From UBA830 sp038146925 (lineage in GTDB: Bacteria > Pseudomonadota > Alphaproteobacteria > MPNO01 > UBA830), in contig JAYQSP010000001.1 of the NCBI GenBank assembly GCA_038146925.1, forward strand, positions 1-64,000: DNA of 64,000 nucleotides, read 5' to 3'. How positions within the stretch are numbered: the first letter of the stretch is position 1; every line of letters starts with the position of its first letter. The notes under the pieces are model-generated. The model was not told where the DNA came from. It searched no databases and saw only the letters and a list, made by a program, of their open reading frames with translations. This document shows, one piece after another, positions 52,682 to 61,452 of this stretch. The position numbers were made by a program, and so were the translations under genes.

Positions 52682-53096
52682 CGTCGTCCGGATGCGCGGG
52701 ATCGTCGTGACCGGCTTCGACATCCGCCGCCACGGCCGGCGATCGCAGCAGCGTGTCAATATGGCTGGCGTTATCGAAGCTTGCGTCGAGCTGGAACGAC
52801 AACGAAGGCAGGCGCCGCATATCGATCTCGCCGGCGATGCGACGCCTAAAAAACGGCGCGGCGCGGTTCAGGCTTTCCAGTACCGGTTCGGCATCGACGC
52901 CGCCCAGCGGCATGACGAATGCGGTCGCATTGCGAAGATCCGGGCTTATCCGCACTTCCGTTACCGTAATCGAGACGCCGTCGAGGCCGGGATCGTGCGC
53001 CTCGCCACGTTCGAGCGTCTGCGCAAGCGCATGGCGGATGACCTCTCCGACGCGCAACTGCCGCTGGCTGCGGGATTTCGATTCACCGCGTTTCAT
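52671..53096 (-). CDS. rbfA: 30S ribosome-binding factor A
   Basis: 141 residues. KH-like RbfA fold: RQLRVGEVIRHALAQTLE, VSITVTEVRISPDLRNATA, and AGEIDMRRLPSLSFQLD. Assists late 30S maturation and cold adaptation. 45 bp after infB; overlaps truB. A C-terminal acidic extension (EAGHDDPAHPDDDGS) is added compared with the E. coli protein. Confidence 0.95.
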   Translation of the reverse strand: MKRGESKSRSQRQLRVGEVIRHALAQTLERGEAHDPGLDGVSITVTEVRISPDLRNATAFVMPLGGVDAEPVLESLNRAAPFFRRRIAGEIDMRRLPSLSFQLDASFDNASHIDTLLRSPAVAADVEAGHDDPAHPDDDGS

Positions 53097-53141
53097 GCTG
53101 ACCTTCCGTCCGGCCCGCGCTGAGCGGGCCGGTTACATACT

Positions 53142-55718
53142 CTAATCCAGGGTCCGGGCGATTTCCTCGACATCGAAGCATTCGATGACGTCGCCTTCCT
53201 TGATATCCTGGTAGTTCTCGAACGCCATGCCGCATTCGAAGCCCTGCGTCACTTCGCGGACTTCGTCCTTGAAGCGTTTGAGGGTCGAGAGCGTGCCTTC
53301 GTGGATGACGACATCGTCACGCAGCAGACGCACGCGGCTTCCGCGGCGCACCACGCCCTCGGTAACCTCGCAACCGGCAACGCGGCCGATCTTGGTGATG
53401 TTGAACACCTCCTTGATCGCGGCATTGCCGAGGAAGGTCTCGCGAATCTGCGGCGCGAGCATGCCGGTCAGCATCGATCTCAGATCGTCGACCAGATCGT
53501 AGATGATCGCGTAGTAGCGGATATCCAGGCCTCCGGCCTCGGCAAGCTGGCGGGCCTGGGCATTGGCGCGTACGTTGAATCCCACCATCATCGCGTTGGA
53601 TGCCGTGGCCAGGGTGATGTCGGATTCGTTTATGCCGCCAACCCCGGTATGCAGTACCCGCACCGACACTTCGTCGTTGCTGAGATTCTGCGCACTCTGC
53701 ACGATCGCCTCGACGGAACCCTGCACGTCGGCTTTGACGACGATGGGGATTTCCTTGACCTCACCGGCCTGGATCTGGCTGAACATTTCATCCAGGGTAC
53801 CCCGGGCGCCGGCCTGCACCTTGGCGTCGCGGTCGCGACGCTGACGGAATTCGGTGATTTCGCGGGCACGGGCTTCGTTCTCGACAACCGAGAATTCATC
53901 GCCCGCCTCCGGGGTGCCGCCAAGGCCGAGAACTTCCACAGGCGTCGAGGGACCGGCCGAGTCCGTCCGTTCGCCGGCATCGTCGAGCAGGGCCCGCACC
54001 TTGCCCCACTGGGCACCGGCAACGACGATATCGCCAACGTTCAGCGTGCCCCGCTGGACCAGCACTGTTGCCACAGAGCCGCGGCCGGTTTCGACCTTCG
54101 CTTCCACAACGACGCCTTCGGCGTTACGGTCGGGATTGGCGCTGATTTCGAGAATTTCCGCCTGCAGGACGATGGCTTCCTCAAGCTTGTCCAAATTAGT
54201 TTTCTCGACGGCGGAGACTTCAACCGCCAGCACATCGCCGCCCATGCTTTCGACCACCAGTTCGTGCGACAGCAGTTCGTTGCGCACCCGGTCCGGGTTG
54301 GCATCCGGCCGGTCGATCTTGTTGATGGCGACAATGATCGGCACTTCAGCCGCCTTGGCATGGTCGATCGCCTCGACCGTCTGCGGCATGATGCCGTCAT
54401 CGGCGGCCACTACCAGCACCACGATGTCGGTGGCGTTGGCGCCGCGCGACCGCATCGCCGTGAAGGCTTCATGGCCGGGCGTATCCAGGAACGTGATCTT
54501 GTCGCCGCTTTCGAGTTCCACCTGATAAGCGCCTATATGCTGGGTGATGCCGCCGGCCTCGCCCGCCGCGACATCGGTTGCGCGCAACGCGTCGAGCAGC
54601 GACGTCTTGCCGTGATCGACGTGGCCCATGATCGTGACGACCGGGGGACGCGGCTGCAGGTTTTCGTCGTCGTCGTCGTCGCCCTTAAGGCCGATTTCGA
54701 CATCGGATTCCGAAACACGTTTCGGCGTATGGCCGAATTCCGTCACCAGCAGTTCGGCTGTCTCCGCGTCGATCGTCTCGGTGATCGTCGCCATGATACC
54801 GTTGTTCATCAGCGCCTTGATCACATCGCCGGCGCGTTCAGTCATTCTGTTGGCCAGCTCCTGAACCGTAATGGTTTCGGGAATGATGACTTCGCGGAAC
54901 ACTTTGACGGATTCCTTCGGTCCCGAAGACGCGCGTTTTTCGCGTTCGCGCTGACGGCGTACGGACGCAAGGCTGCGCTGGCGCTCTTCATCGTTCAGCG
55001 CCTGGGAAATCGTCAGCTTGCCGCTGCGCCGGCGATCCGCTCCGCGGCGCGGAGCGGGTTTGCGCGCATCGGCGCGACCGGACCTCTTCGCCTGTTCCTC
55101 GTCATCGGCATCAACTTCGGCTTTGGCCTTGCCTTTCGGTTTCGCTGCGTCGCCGGCAACCGGTTCCGCAGCTTCCAGTCGGGCGGCCTGTTCGGCCGCG
55201 CGGCGGGACGCTTCTTCATCCAGCTTGCGACGCTCTTCTTCCTCGGTCCGGCGGCGCGCTTCTTCTTCCTTGCGCCGTTCTTCTTCGATTTCGCGCTGAC
55301 GTTTTTCCTCTTCGCGGCGCTTGGCCTCCATCGCTTCGCGCTCGGCCCGGCTTTCCGCCATCTCGGTTTCGGTCTGGCGGGCGCCTTCCAGCGCGCGCAT
55401 GCGGGCGGCGCGCTCCTGCTCGGTCAGCGTACGGGCCGGCGGCGCGGGTTCCTGCTTGACGGGCTCGACCGGTGCGACCGGCTCCGGCGGCGCCTCTTCC
55501 TGCACCTTCGGCACATCGCGAACTTCCGCCATCGCGCCGTCGTCAGCCTGCTTGAAGGTCCGTTTGCGCCGGACTTCCACGGCCACGGACTTGGTCCGGC
55601 CATGGCTGAAGCTCTGGCGCACCTGACCGGCGTCCACTGTCTTGTTCAGCTCCAGCTTGCCGGGGCGGGACAGTGTCAGCTTCTTTTTCTTGCCGTCGGT
55701 TTCTTTTTGATCAGTCAT
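53142..55718 (-). CDS. infB: Translation initiation factor IF-2
   Basis: 858 residues. N-terminal conserved LTLSRPGKLELNKTVDAG, a long charged coiled segment (residues about 90-240: ERE and KRR repeats), then the G domain with G1 GHVDHGKTSLLDAL, G3 DTPGHEAFTAMRSRGA and G4 AINKIDRPDANPDR, and C-terminal beta barrels. GTPase that positions initiator tRNA on the 30S subunit. The charged segment is typical of alphaproteobacterial IF-2. It starts 6 nt from the stop of ylxR. Confidence 0.97.
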   Translation of the reverse strand: MTDQKETDGKKKKLTLSRPGKLELNKTVDAGQVRQSFSHGRTKSVAVEVRRKRTFKQADDGAMAEVRDVPKVQEEAPPEPVAPVEPVKQEPAPPARTLTEQERAARMRALEGARQTETEMAESRAEREAMEAKRREEEKRQREIEEERRKEEEARRRTEEEERRKLDEEASRRAAEQAARLEAAEPVAGDAAKPKGKAKAEVDADDEEQAKRSGRADARKPAPRRGADRRRSGKLTISQALNDEERQRSLASVRRQREREKRASSGPKESVKVFREVIIPETITVQELANRMTERAGDVIKALMNNGIMATITETIDAETAELLVTEFGHTPKRVSESDVEIGLKGDDDDDENLQPRPPVVTIMGHVDHGKTSLLDALRATDVAAGEAGGITQHIGAYQVELESGDKITFLDTPGHEAFTAMRSRGANATDIVVLVVAADDGIMPQTVEAIDHAKAAEVPIIVAINKIDRPDANPDRVRNELLSHELVVESMGGDVLAVEVSAVEKTNLDKLEEAIVLQAEILEISANPDRNAEGVVVEAKVETGRGSVATVLVQRGTLNVGDIVVAGAQWGKVRALLDDAGERTDSAGPSTPVEVLGLGGTPEAGDEFSVVENEARAREITEFRQRRDRDAKVQAGARGTLDEMFSQIQAGEVKEIPIVVKADVQGSVEAIVQSAQNLSNDEVSVRVLHTGVGGINESDITLATASNAMMVGFNVRANAQARQLAEAGGLDIRYYAIIYDLVDDLRSMLTGMLAPQIRETFLGNAAIKEVFNITKIGRVAGCEVTEGVVRRGSRVRLLRDDVVIHEGTLSTLKRFKDEVREVTQGFECGMAFENYQDIKEGDVIECFDVEEIARTLD

Positions 55719-55724
55719 CTTCCG

Positions 55725-56345
55725 TCAGCTTTCCTGCAACTCCAGTCGGGCGCCGTCATTGACGCCGTCACTTCGCAAACCTTCCAATCGCCGTCCATCG
55801 CGCACCAGCCGCTCGGCCAGCCCTTTGGACAGGATTGCAACATGCACGGCGCGGTCGCGTCCGAACGGCCCGCCGAGCTGGGCGGCCGTCCAGTGCGACA
55901 GGGTGTCGATCCCCGCTGCCTTGCGGCCGATTTTGCCGCGCCCGTCCTCCGCGCCGTCGGTCGCTTCGATCAGCACGGCTACGTCGCCGGCGGCCAGCGC
56001 GTGACGCACTTTTTCGAAGCCGGCTACCGCAGCGCCGGACCGGCGCGCCAAAGCAATCAGATCGAGACAACGCCTGTCCAGAAGCGTCACGAGCCTATCT
56101 GCCAAATCCGAAGGGACGGAGACGTTTCGCCGCGCCGCCTTCGAGAAGCAGTTCTCGGCGCACGCACGGCGCACTATATCGGCGCGCGCGGTTAACCACA
56201 ATCCGCGACCCGGCAGCTTTTCCTCGAGATCCGGCACAACCTCGCCATCGGGCGAGACCGCAAACCGGATCAGGCCGTCGCGCGGCGCCGATTGGCGTGT
56301 GCAGATGCAGCGCCGTTCGGACGTATGTTTGGCCGGTCTGGACAT
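55725..56345 (-). CDS. YlxR-like RNA-binding protein with an L7Ae-like C-terminal domain
   Basis: 206 residues. N-terminal DUF448 (YlxR): RRCICTRQSAPRDGLIRFA with PGRGLWLTARADIVRRAC. From about residue 105 an L7Ae/L30e-type fold: LDLIALARRSGAAVAGFEKV, HALAAGDVAVLIEATDGAED. In many bacteria these are two separate genes (ylxR, ylxQ) between nusA and infB; here they are fused. Possible RNA binding in transcription or translation; function not established. Confidence 0.9.
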   Translation of the reverse strand: MSRPAKHTSERRCICTRQSAPRDGLIRFAVSPDGEVVPDLEEKLPGRGLWLTARADIVRRACAENCFSKAARRNVSVPSDLADRLVTLLDRRCLDLIALARRSGAAVAGFEKVRHALAAGDVAVLIEATDGAEDGRGKIGRKAAGIDTLSHWTAAQLGGPFGRDRAVHVAILSKGLAERLVRDGRRLEGLRSDGVNDGARLELQES

Positions 56346-56354
56346 GATGTCGGC

Positions 56355-57965
56355 TCAGCTCTCCTCGACGCTTTCCACCAGTTCTTCCGCGGGTTCTTCG
56401 GCCGCCGGCTCTTCCTCGTCGTCGAACCAGTGAGCACGGGCCGCCATGATGATGGCATTTGCCTGATCCTCGTCCAGGCTGAAATCGGCGAGGATGCCCC
56501 GGCCTTCGCCTTCGCGGTTGCCCGGGTCCATCAGCTCGTCAGTAGCAAGGTCGCCGAGATCGTCCAGCGTCTTGACGCCGGCTTCACCGAGCGTCACCAG
56601 CATCTGCGGCGTCAGACCGGCAATCGCCGCGACATCGTCGGCAACGCCGAGATTGCGGCGTTCCTCGGTCAGGCGCTCCTCTTCCTCGGTCAGGAAGATA
56701 TTGGCACGGTTGCGCAGTTCCTCGGCGATATCCTCGTCGAAGCCCTCGATCGACAAAAGGTCTTCGATCGGCACATAGGCGACTTCCTCGATGCTGGAGA
56801 AACCTTCCGTCACCAGCAGGTGGGCGAGCACGTCGTCGACATCCAGTCCGTCGATGAACATCTGGGACCGCGTGTTGAATTCTTCCTGACGGCGTTCGGA
56901 TTCCTCCTCCTCCGTGAGGATCATGATGTCCCACTGCGTCAGCTGGGACGCCAGCCGGACATTCTGGCCGCGCCGGCCGATAGCCAGGCTGAGCTGTTCG
57001 TCGGGCACGACGACCTCAATCTTCTGCTGTTCTTCGTCAAGGACGACCTTGGTCACTTCCGCCGGGGCCAGCGCGTTGACGATGAACGTTGCCGGATCGG
57101 GCGACCACTGGATGATGTCGATCTTCTCGCCCTGCAGTTCGCCGACGACGGCCTGAACGCGGCTGCCGCGCATGCCGACGCAGGCGCCGACCGGGTCGAT
57201 GCTGGAATCATTGGACAGCACGGCGATCTTGGCCCGGCTGCCGGGATCGCGCGCGACCGATTTGATCTCGATGATGCCGTCATAGATTTCCGGGACTTCC
57301 TGCGCGAACAGTTTCGCCATGAACTGGGGATGGCTGCGCGACAGGAAAATCTGCGGACCGCGAAGTTCTTCGCGCACGTCGTAAATATACGCGCGGACGC
57401 GGTCGCCGGGACGCAGGGATTCGCGCGGAATGGATTCGTCGCGACGGATCACGCCCTCGGCGCGGCCGAGATCGACGGTGATGTTGCCGAATTCCGTTCG
57501 TTTGACGATGCCGTTGACGATTTCGGCGACGCGGTCCTTGTATTCCTCGTACTGACGCTTGCGCTCGGCTTCGCGCACTTTCTGAACGATGACCTGCTTG
57601 GCCGTCTGGGCGGCAATGCGGCCGAAATCGATCGGCGGCAACGGATCGACGATGAAGTCGCCGACAACGGCGCCTTCTTTCATCGTCTGCGCCTCTTTCG
57701 GCGTGACCTGGGTGACTTCGTTTTCGATTTCGTCCACGACCTCGAGATAGCGCGCGAGTTTGATGTCGCCGCTCTTGCGGTCGATCTCCGCACGCACATC
57801 ATGTTCCAGGCCGTATTTGGACCGGGCGGCCTTCTGGATCGCCATCTCCATGGCAATCAGGACTTCTTCGGCCTCGATCGATTTTTCCCGCGCAACCGCG
57901 TCGGCGATCTGCAGCAGTTCGAGCCGGTCGTATCCCGCAACCGGGATGTTTTCCATATCAACCAT
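56355..57965 (-). CDS. nusA: Transcription termination/antitermination protein NusA
   Basis: 536 residues. N-domain (LLQIADAVAREKSIEAEEVL), S1 (IVKRTEFGNITVDLGRAEG, RDESIPRESLRPGDRVRAYI), two KH domains (VGACVGMRGSRVQAVVGELQ, LSLAIGRRGQNVRLASQLTQ) and C-terminal helix-hairpin-helix acidic repeats (VPIEDLLSIEGFDEDIAEEL), ending in a very acidic tail. Binds RNA polymerase and controls pausing. Coupled to rimP and ylxR by short gaps. Confidence 0.97.
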   Translation of the reverse strand: MVDMENIPVAGYDRLELLQIADAVAREKSIEAEEVLIAMEMAIQKAARSKYGLEHDVRAEIDRKSGDIKLARYLEVVDEIENEVTQVTPKEAQTMKEGAVVGDFIVDPLPPIDFGRIAAQTAKQVIVQKVREAERKRQYEEYKDRVAEIVNGIVKRTEFGNITVDLGRAEGVIRRDESIPRESLRPGDRVRAYIYDVREELRGPQIFLSRSHPQFMAKLFAQEVPEIYDGIIEIKSVARDPGSRAKIAVLSNDSSIDPVGACVGMRGSRVQAVVGELQGEKIDIIQWSPDPATFIVNALAPAEVTKVVLDEEQQKIEVVVPDEQLSLAIGRRGQNVRLASQLTQWDIMILTEEEESERRQEEFNTRSQMFIDGLDVDDVLAHLLVTEGFSSIEEVAYVPIEDLLSIEGFDEDIAEELRNRANIFLTEEEERLTEERRNLGVADDVAAIAGLTPQMLVTLGEAGVKTLDDLGDLATDELMDPGNREGEGRGILADFSLDEDQANAIIMAARAHWFDDEEEPAAEEPAEELVESVEES

Positions 57966-57984
57966 TATCGTTCTTCCGTTACCT

Positions 57985-58485
57985 TCAGGCGTTTTGACGT
58001 TTATGGGCGTTCTGACTGGCGGCGATCAGTTCGTCGGTCAGGATCAGTTTTGCGCGGTGAATTTCGACAAACGGCACTTCGTAAATCTCTCCGTCGACAT
58101 CGATCAGTATATCGTCGCCGTCCGTTCCTTTGAGAACGCCGCTGAATTTTTTTCTGTCGACTACGGGCGTTCTGCTTTCCACCCGGGCGTCGAATCCGGC
58201 GAACCGGTCGTAATCCTCCAGCCTCACCAGCGGCCGGTCAATTCCGGGAGAGCTGACCTCAAGCGTATAGGCGTCGGGAATGGGATCCTCCGCATCCAGC
58301 AACGTCGATATATTCCGGCTAATCGTCGCGCAGTCCTCGACCGTCATCTCAGCACGGTCGGCGCGCTCGGCCATAATCTGAAGGCGCAGATCGACACCGC
58401 CGCCGAAATGCACACGCACGAGATCGTAGCCCAGCGCGTTCAGCGCCGGTTCCACCAGTTTTGCGACTAGAGCTGCCTGATCCAT
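57985..58485 (-). CDS. rimP: Ribosome maturation factor RimP
   Basis: 166 residues. N-terminal domain GYDLVRVHFGGGVDLRLQIM, with ISRNISTLLDAEDPIPDAYT and LEVSSPGIDRPL as the signature, then the C-terminal Sm-like part with FSGVLKGTDGDDILIDVDGE. Required for 30S maturation. First gene of the nusA-infB operon; the preceding terminator separates it from trmB. Confidence 0.95.
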   Translation of the reverse strand: MDQAALVAKLVEPALNALGYDLVRVHFGGGVDLRLQIMAERADRAEMTVEDCATISRNISTLLDAEDPIPDAYTLEVSSPGIDRPLVRLEDYDRFAGFDARVESRTPVVDRKKFSGVLKGTDGDDILIDVDGEIYEVPFVEIHRAKLILTDELIAASQNAHKRQNA

Positions 58486-58551
58486 TGGATCCGTCTTTAC
58501 TCCCCGGGTCTGCCGTCAGCCCCGCACCTGCGAAGGCGGGAAGCAAGCAAT

Positions 58552-58573
58552 AAAAAAAGCGGGCCGGGCCCAC
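58552..58573 (-). terminator. Rho-independent terminator after metK-trmB
   Basis: On the minus strand GTGGGC-CCG-GCCCGC (one G-U pair) followed by TTTTTTT. It lies about 84 nt after the trmB stop and upstream of rimP, separating the two transcription units. Confidence 0.75.
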
Positions 58574-58656
58574 TCTTTTAAGCTTTTTTCCGCGTTCAAA
58601 AGGCGCGTGCTCAATTCGCGCGTAAACTAGTCATGCCAACCGACGAAGGCAAGTGT

Positions 58657-59406
58657 TTATCGACCCTCTGTTTGGGCGCGCGAACGCCGCCGATATGTCA
58701 GGAAGGCGCAGCTGCGTCCCGCGGCGACCGCCTTCTCCTGATACCGCGTCGCCGGCCAGTCATCAGGCCGGGTTCGCCAGTCCGCCGGCGACGATGCCTG
58801 CCATTCGAATTCCGGATGACATCGAAGATGCCACAGTATCCATTCCAGATATCCGGGATCGTCGGTCGCGATCCGGAGTTCCGTGCCGTCGCGGAGGGCG
58901 CGGGCGAGATGCGCCAGTACCTCGGCCGAGACGATCCGTCGCTTGTGATGACGCATTTTCGGCCACGGGTCGGGAAACAGGATAAACGCCCGGCCCAAGG
59001 AGTTTTCCGGCAGCCTTTCCACCAACAGCCGCGCATCGTCACGATAAAGCCGGACATTGTCCAGTTTATCGTCACGGACCCGCGTCAGCAGCTTTACGAC
59101 CCCATTCATGAAGGGTTCGCAGCCGATCATGCCGGTTTCGGGGTGAGCGTTGGCCTGCCACGCCAGGTGTTCGCCGCCGCCGAAGCCGATTTCCAGCCAT
59201 ACATCGTTGATCAGGGCGTCGAAACAGGCGCGGGGGTCGAAAACGTCCGCTGCGACGGGGTCAACCTCGAGCCCTGGCAAAAGCTTCTCAACCAGGTCCC
59301 GCTGACCGGGACGCAGTCGTCTGCCCCGCCGACGCCCGTAAAGAATGCGTCGGCGGTCAGGTTCTTTTTTTTCGCTGGTCAGGGCCTTGCCAAGATTGGT
59401 GACCAC
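58657..59406 (-). CDS. trmB: tRNA (guanine-N7-)-methyltransferase TrmB
   Basis: 249 residues from a GTG at 59406. SAM site WLEIGFGGGEHLAWQAN, then IGCEPFMNGVVKLL, VRLYRDDARLLVERLPENS, and the family signature ILFPDPWPKMRHHKRRI. It methylates G46 in the tRNA variable loop. 38 bp after metK on the same strand. A long N-terminal basic tail (RRRILYGRRRGRRLRPG) is as in other alphaproteobacteria. Confidence 0.95.
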   Translation of the reverse strand: MVTNLGKALTSEKKEPDRRRILYGRRRGRRLRPGQRDLVEKLLPGLEVDPVAADVFDPRACFDALINDVWLEIGFGGGEHLAWQANAHPETGMIGCEPFMNGVVKLLTRVRDDKLDNVRLYRDDARLLVERLPENSLGRAFILFPDPWPKMRHHKRRIVSAEVLAHLARALRDGTELRIATDDPGYLEWILWHLRCHPEFEWQASSPADWRTRPDDWPATRYQEKAVAAGRSCAFLTYRRRSRAQTEGR

Positions 59407-59444
59407 TGGTGCAGACTAGTGCTGCCGCCAGTCATCTCTTATGG

Positions 59445-60614
59445 TCAGGAAACCGCAGCTTTCAGGTCGTCGACCAGATCCGTTTTCTCCCACGAAAATC
59501 CGCCGTCGGCTTCCGGTTCGCGGCCGAAATGACCGTAGGCGGCGGAGCGTTCGTAAATCGGGCGGCTAAGCTGCAGCCCTTCGCGGATACCGCGCGGCGA
59601 CAGATCTACGACCTCCTGGATCGCGTCGGCGAGCTTGTCTTCGTCCACTGTCGCGGTGCCGGACGTATCGACATAGACCGACAGCGGTTTGGCCACGCCG
59701 ATCGCGTAGGCCAGCTGGATCACGCATTTTTCGGCCAGCCCGGCCGCCACGACGTTTTTTGCCACCCAGCGCGCCGCATAGGCCGCCGACCGGTCGACTT
59801 TCGACGGGTCCTTGCCGGAGAACGCGCCCCCGCCATGGGGCGCCGCGCCGCCGTAGGTGTCGACGATAATCTTACGCCCCGTCAGGCCGCAGTCGCCGTC
59901 CGGACCGCCGATGACAAAACGTCCCGTCGGGTTGACGTAGAATTCTTCCTCGGGACACATCCACCCTTCGGGGAGAATTTTCTCAACGTGCGGACGGACG
60001 GTCTCGCGAATCTGGTCCTGGTCCAGATCCTCGGAATGCTGTGTCGAGACAACAACCGACGTCGCCTTTACCGGTTTGCCGTTTTCGTACTGCAGCGTTA
60101 CCTGGCTTTTCGAATCCGGCCCGAGACCGGAATTCGCATCCGCGTGGCGGGCGGCCGCCAGCGAACGCAGGATTTCGTGCGAATAGAAAATGGGCGCCGG
60201 CATCAGAATGGGCGTTTCGGTGCAGGCGTATCCGAACATGATTCCCTGATCGCCCGCGCCTTCGTCCTTGTTGCCGGCGGAATCAACGCCCTGCGCGATA
60301 TCGACAGACTGCTGGTGCAGATGAACTTCAACCTCGGCATTCTTCCAGTGAAAGCCGTCCTGTTCGTAACCGATATCCTTAACGGCGGCTCGGGCTACTT
60401 CCTCGATCTTGTCCTTGGTGATCGATTCGGGCCCGCGAACCTCGCCCGCGATGACGATGCGGTTGGTCGTGGTAAGCGTTTCGCATGCCACCCGGGATAA
60501 GGGGTCGCCGGCCAGATACAGATCGACGACGGCGTCGGAAATTCGGTCGGACACCTTGTCGGGGTGACCCTCGGAAACGGATTCGCTCGTGAAAAGATAA
60601 CTGCCCCGTGGCAC
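59445..60614 (-). CDS. metK: S-adenosylmethionine synthetase
   Basis: 389 residues from the GTG at 60614, which has AGGAGG 7 nt upstream; the upstream frame is not coding. FTSESVSEGHPDKVSDRISD with the ATP-site His, GDQGIMFGYACTET signature, GRFVIGGPDGDCGLTGRKI and GGGAFSGKDPSKVDRSAAY (P-loop-like). Makes SAM from methionine and ATP, the cofactor used by trmB, ubiE and fkbM-type enzymes here. 60615-60821 forms its leader; I saw no confident riboswitch. Confidence 0.97.
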   Translation of the reverse strand: MPRGSYLFTSESVSEGHPDKVSDRISDAVVDLYLAGDPLSRVACETLTTTNRIVIAGEVRGPESITKDKIEEVARAAVKDIGYEQDGFHWKNAEVEVHLHQQSVDIAQGVDSAGNKDEGAGDQGIMFGYACTETPILMPAPIFYSHEILRSLAAARHADANSGLGPDSKSQVTLQYENGKPVKATSVVVSTQHSEDLDQDQIRETVRPHVEKILPEGWMCPEEEFYVNPTGRFVIGGPDGDCGLTGRKIIVDTYGGAAPHGGGAFSGKDPSKVDRSAAYAARWVAKNVVAAGLAEKCVIQLAYAIGVAKPLSVYVDTSGTATVDEDKLADAIQEVVDLSPRGIREGLQLSRPIYERSAAYGHFGREPEADGGFSWEKTDLVDDLKAAVS

Positions 60615-60821
60615 GGTTGTCCTCCTAATATTTGTGCAGCGATCCAGCCGATCACTGTTGAGTGAAACGGAAAATATCCGGCACAGGGCGAAGGACTCCC
60701 AGCTGTCGGCATTCCGCATGGACCAAACCGCCGCCGCAACGGTGACGGTCTATGACTGGGTTGTGGCAATATCGGCCAAGTGCGTCAAGGCCTGCATATA
60801 ATGGATGCGTCGGAGCCGGCT

Positions 60822-61283
60822 TCAGCTGTCGGAGAATGATTTCCCGAGCTGCTTGGTCAGATCGAAAATGCGCCGGCGAACTTTCGGATCCTTGATCTTG
60901 TAATAGGACCGCACGAGTTCGAGCGTTTCGCGCTTCGCCATCGGATCGTGATCGTACTCGGCCTGCGCTTCTGCCAAACCTGTCTTGCCGCGCTTCTTTG
61001 TGAACGAAGGCGAAATACCTTCGAAAAAATAGTTGATCGGTACGTCAAGCACTTCAGAAATATGATGCAGGCGGCTCGCCCCGATCCGGTTGGCGCCGCG
61101 TTCGTATTTTTGAACCTGCTGAAACGTCAAACCGAGCGCCTCGCCGAGCTTTTCCTGGCTCATCCCCAGCATGGTTCTGCGCTGGCGCACCCGTCCGCCG
61201 ACATGAACGTCCACGGCTTCGGGCCCACCCCGCGTCCGTATTGGCGTCGCGCGTTTCTTTTGCTCGCTTTCGTTATCGTTCAT
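60822..61283 (-). CDS. Cro/C1-type helix-turn-helix transcriptional regulator
   Basis: 153 residues. HTH at about 30-85: RVRQRRTMLGMSQEKLGEAL, FQQVQKYERGANRIGASRL, VPINYFFEGI. A conserved C-terminal region (ETLELVRSYYKIKDPKVRRR, FDLTKQLGKSF) is shared by the alphaproteobacterial family found upstream of metK. Such proteins regulate central or envelope genes in several alphaproteobacteria. Its own upstream region carries spaced direct repeats. Target genes cannot be named. Confidence 0.88.
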   Translation of the reverse strand: MNDNESEQKKRATPIRTRGGPEAVDVHVGGRVRQRRTMLGMSQEKLGEALGLTFQQVQKYERGANRIGASRLHHISEVLDVPINYFFEGISPSFTKKRGKTGLAEAQAEYDHDPMAKRETLELVRSYYKIKDPKVRRRIFDLTKQLGKSFSDS

Positions 61284-61315
61284 TTATTTTTCTTTAGGTA
61301 GTTTAAAACCTGATA

Positions 61316-61344
61316 GTAACCTATCGATTATTACTTCGTAACCT
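61316..61344. repeat. Direct repeats upstream of the HTH regulator
   Basis: GTAACCT occurs at 61316-61322 and 61338-61344, 22 bp apart, that is two helical turns. They lie 33-61 bp upstream of the HTH ATG (61283). The spacing suits cooperative binding on one face of DNA. The 169-bp gap 61284-61452 between lnt and the HTH gene holds these and otherwise AT-rich sequence. Confidence 0.4.
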
Positions 61345-61452
61345 GTTCACGAGCGTTATCGCCGATTTAAGCCGGTGAAGTGGATATTCAACCACAAACG
61401 AATACGAGGGCTGAATGTTCACCGAGGATACTATCGTATGCAGGAAGGTACA

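Noticed and set aside
53301..56195. 964-codon open frame on the plus strand
   Set aside because: Antisense to infB and ylxR; the composition mirrors the charged segment of IF-2 and shows no domain.
60615..60821. SAM-type riboswitch upstream of metK
   Set aside because: Small hairpins (for example CACTCAACAGTG) are present, but I could not match a SAM-II, SAM-IV or SAM/SAH core, and no SD-pairing arm longer than five bases was found.
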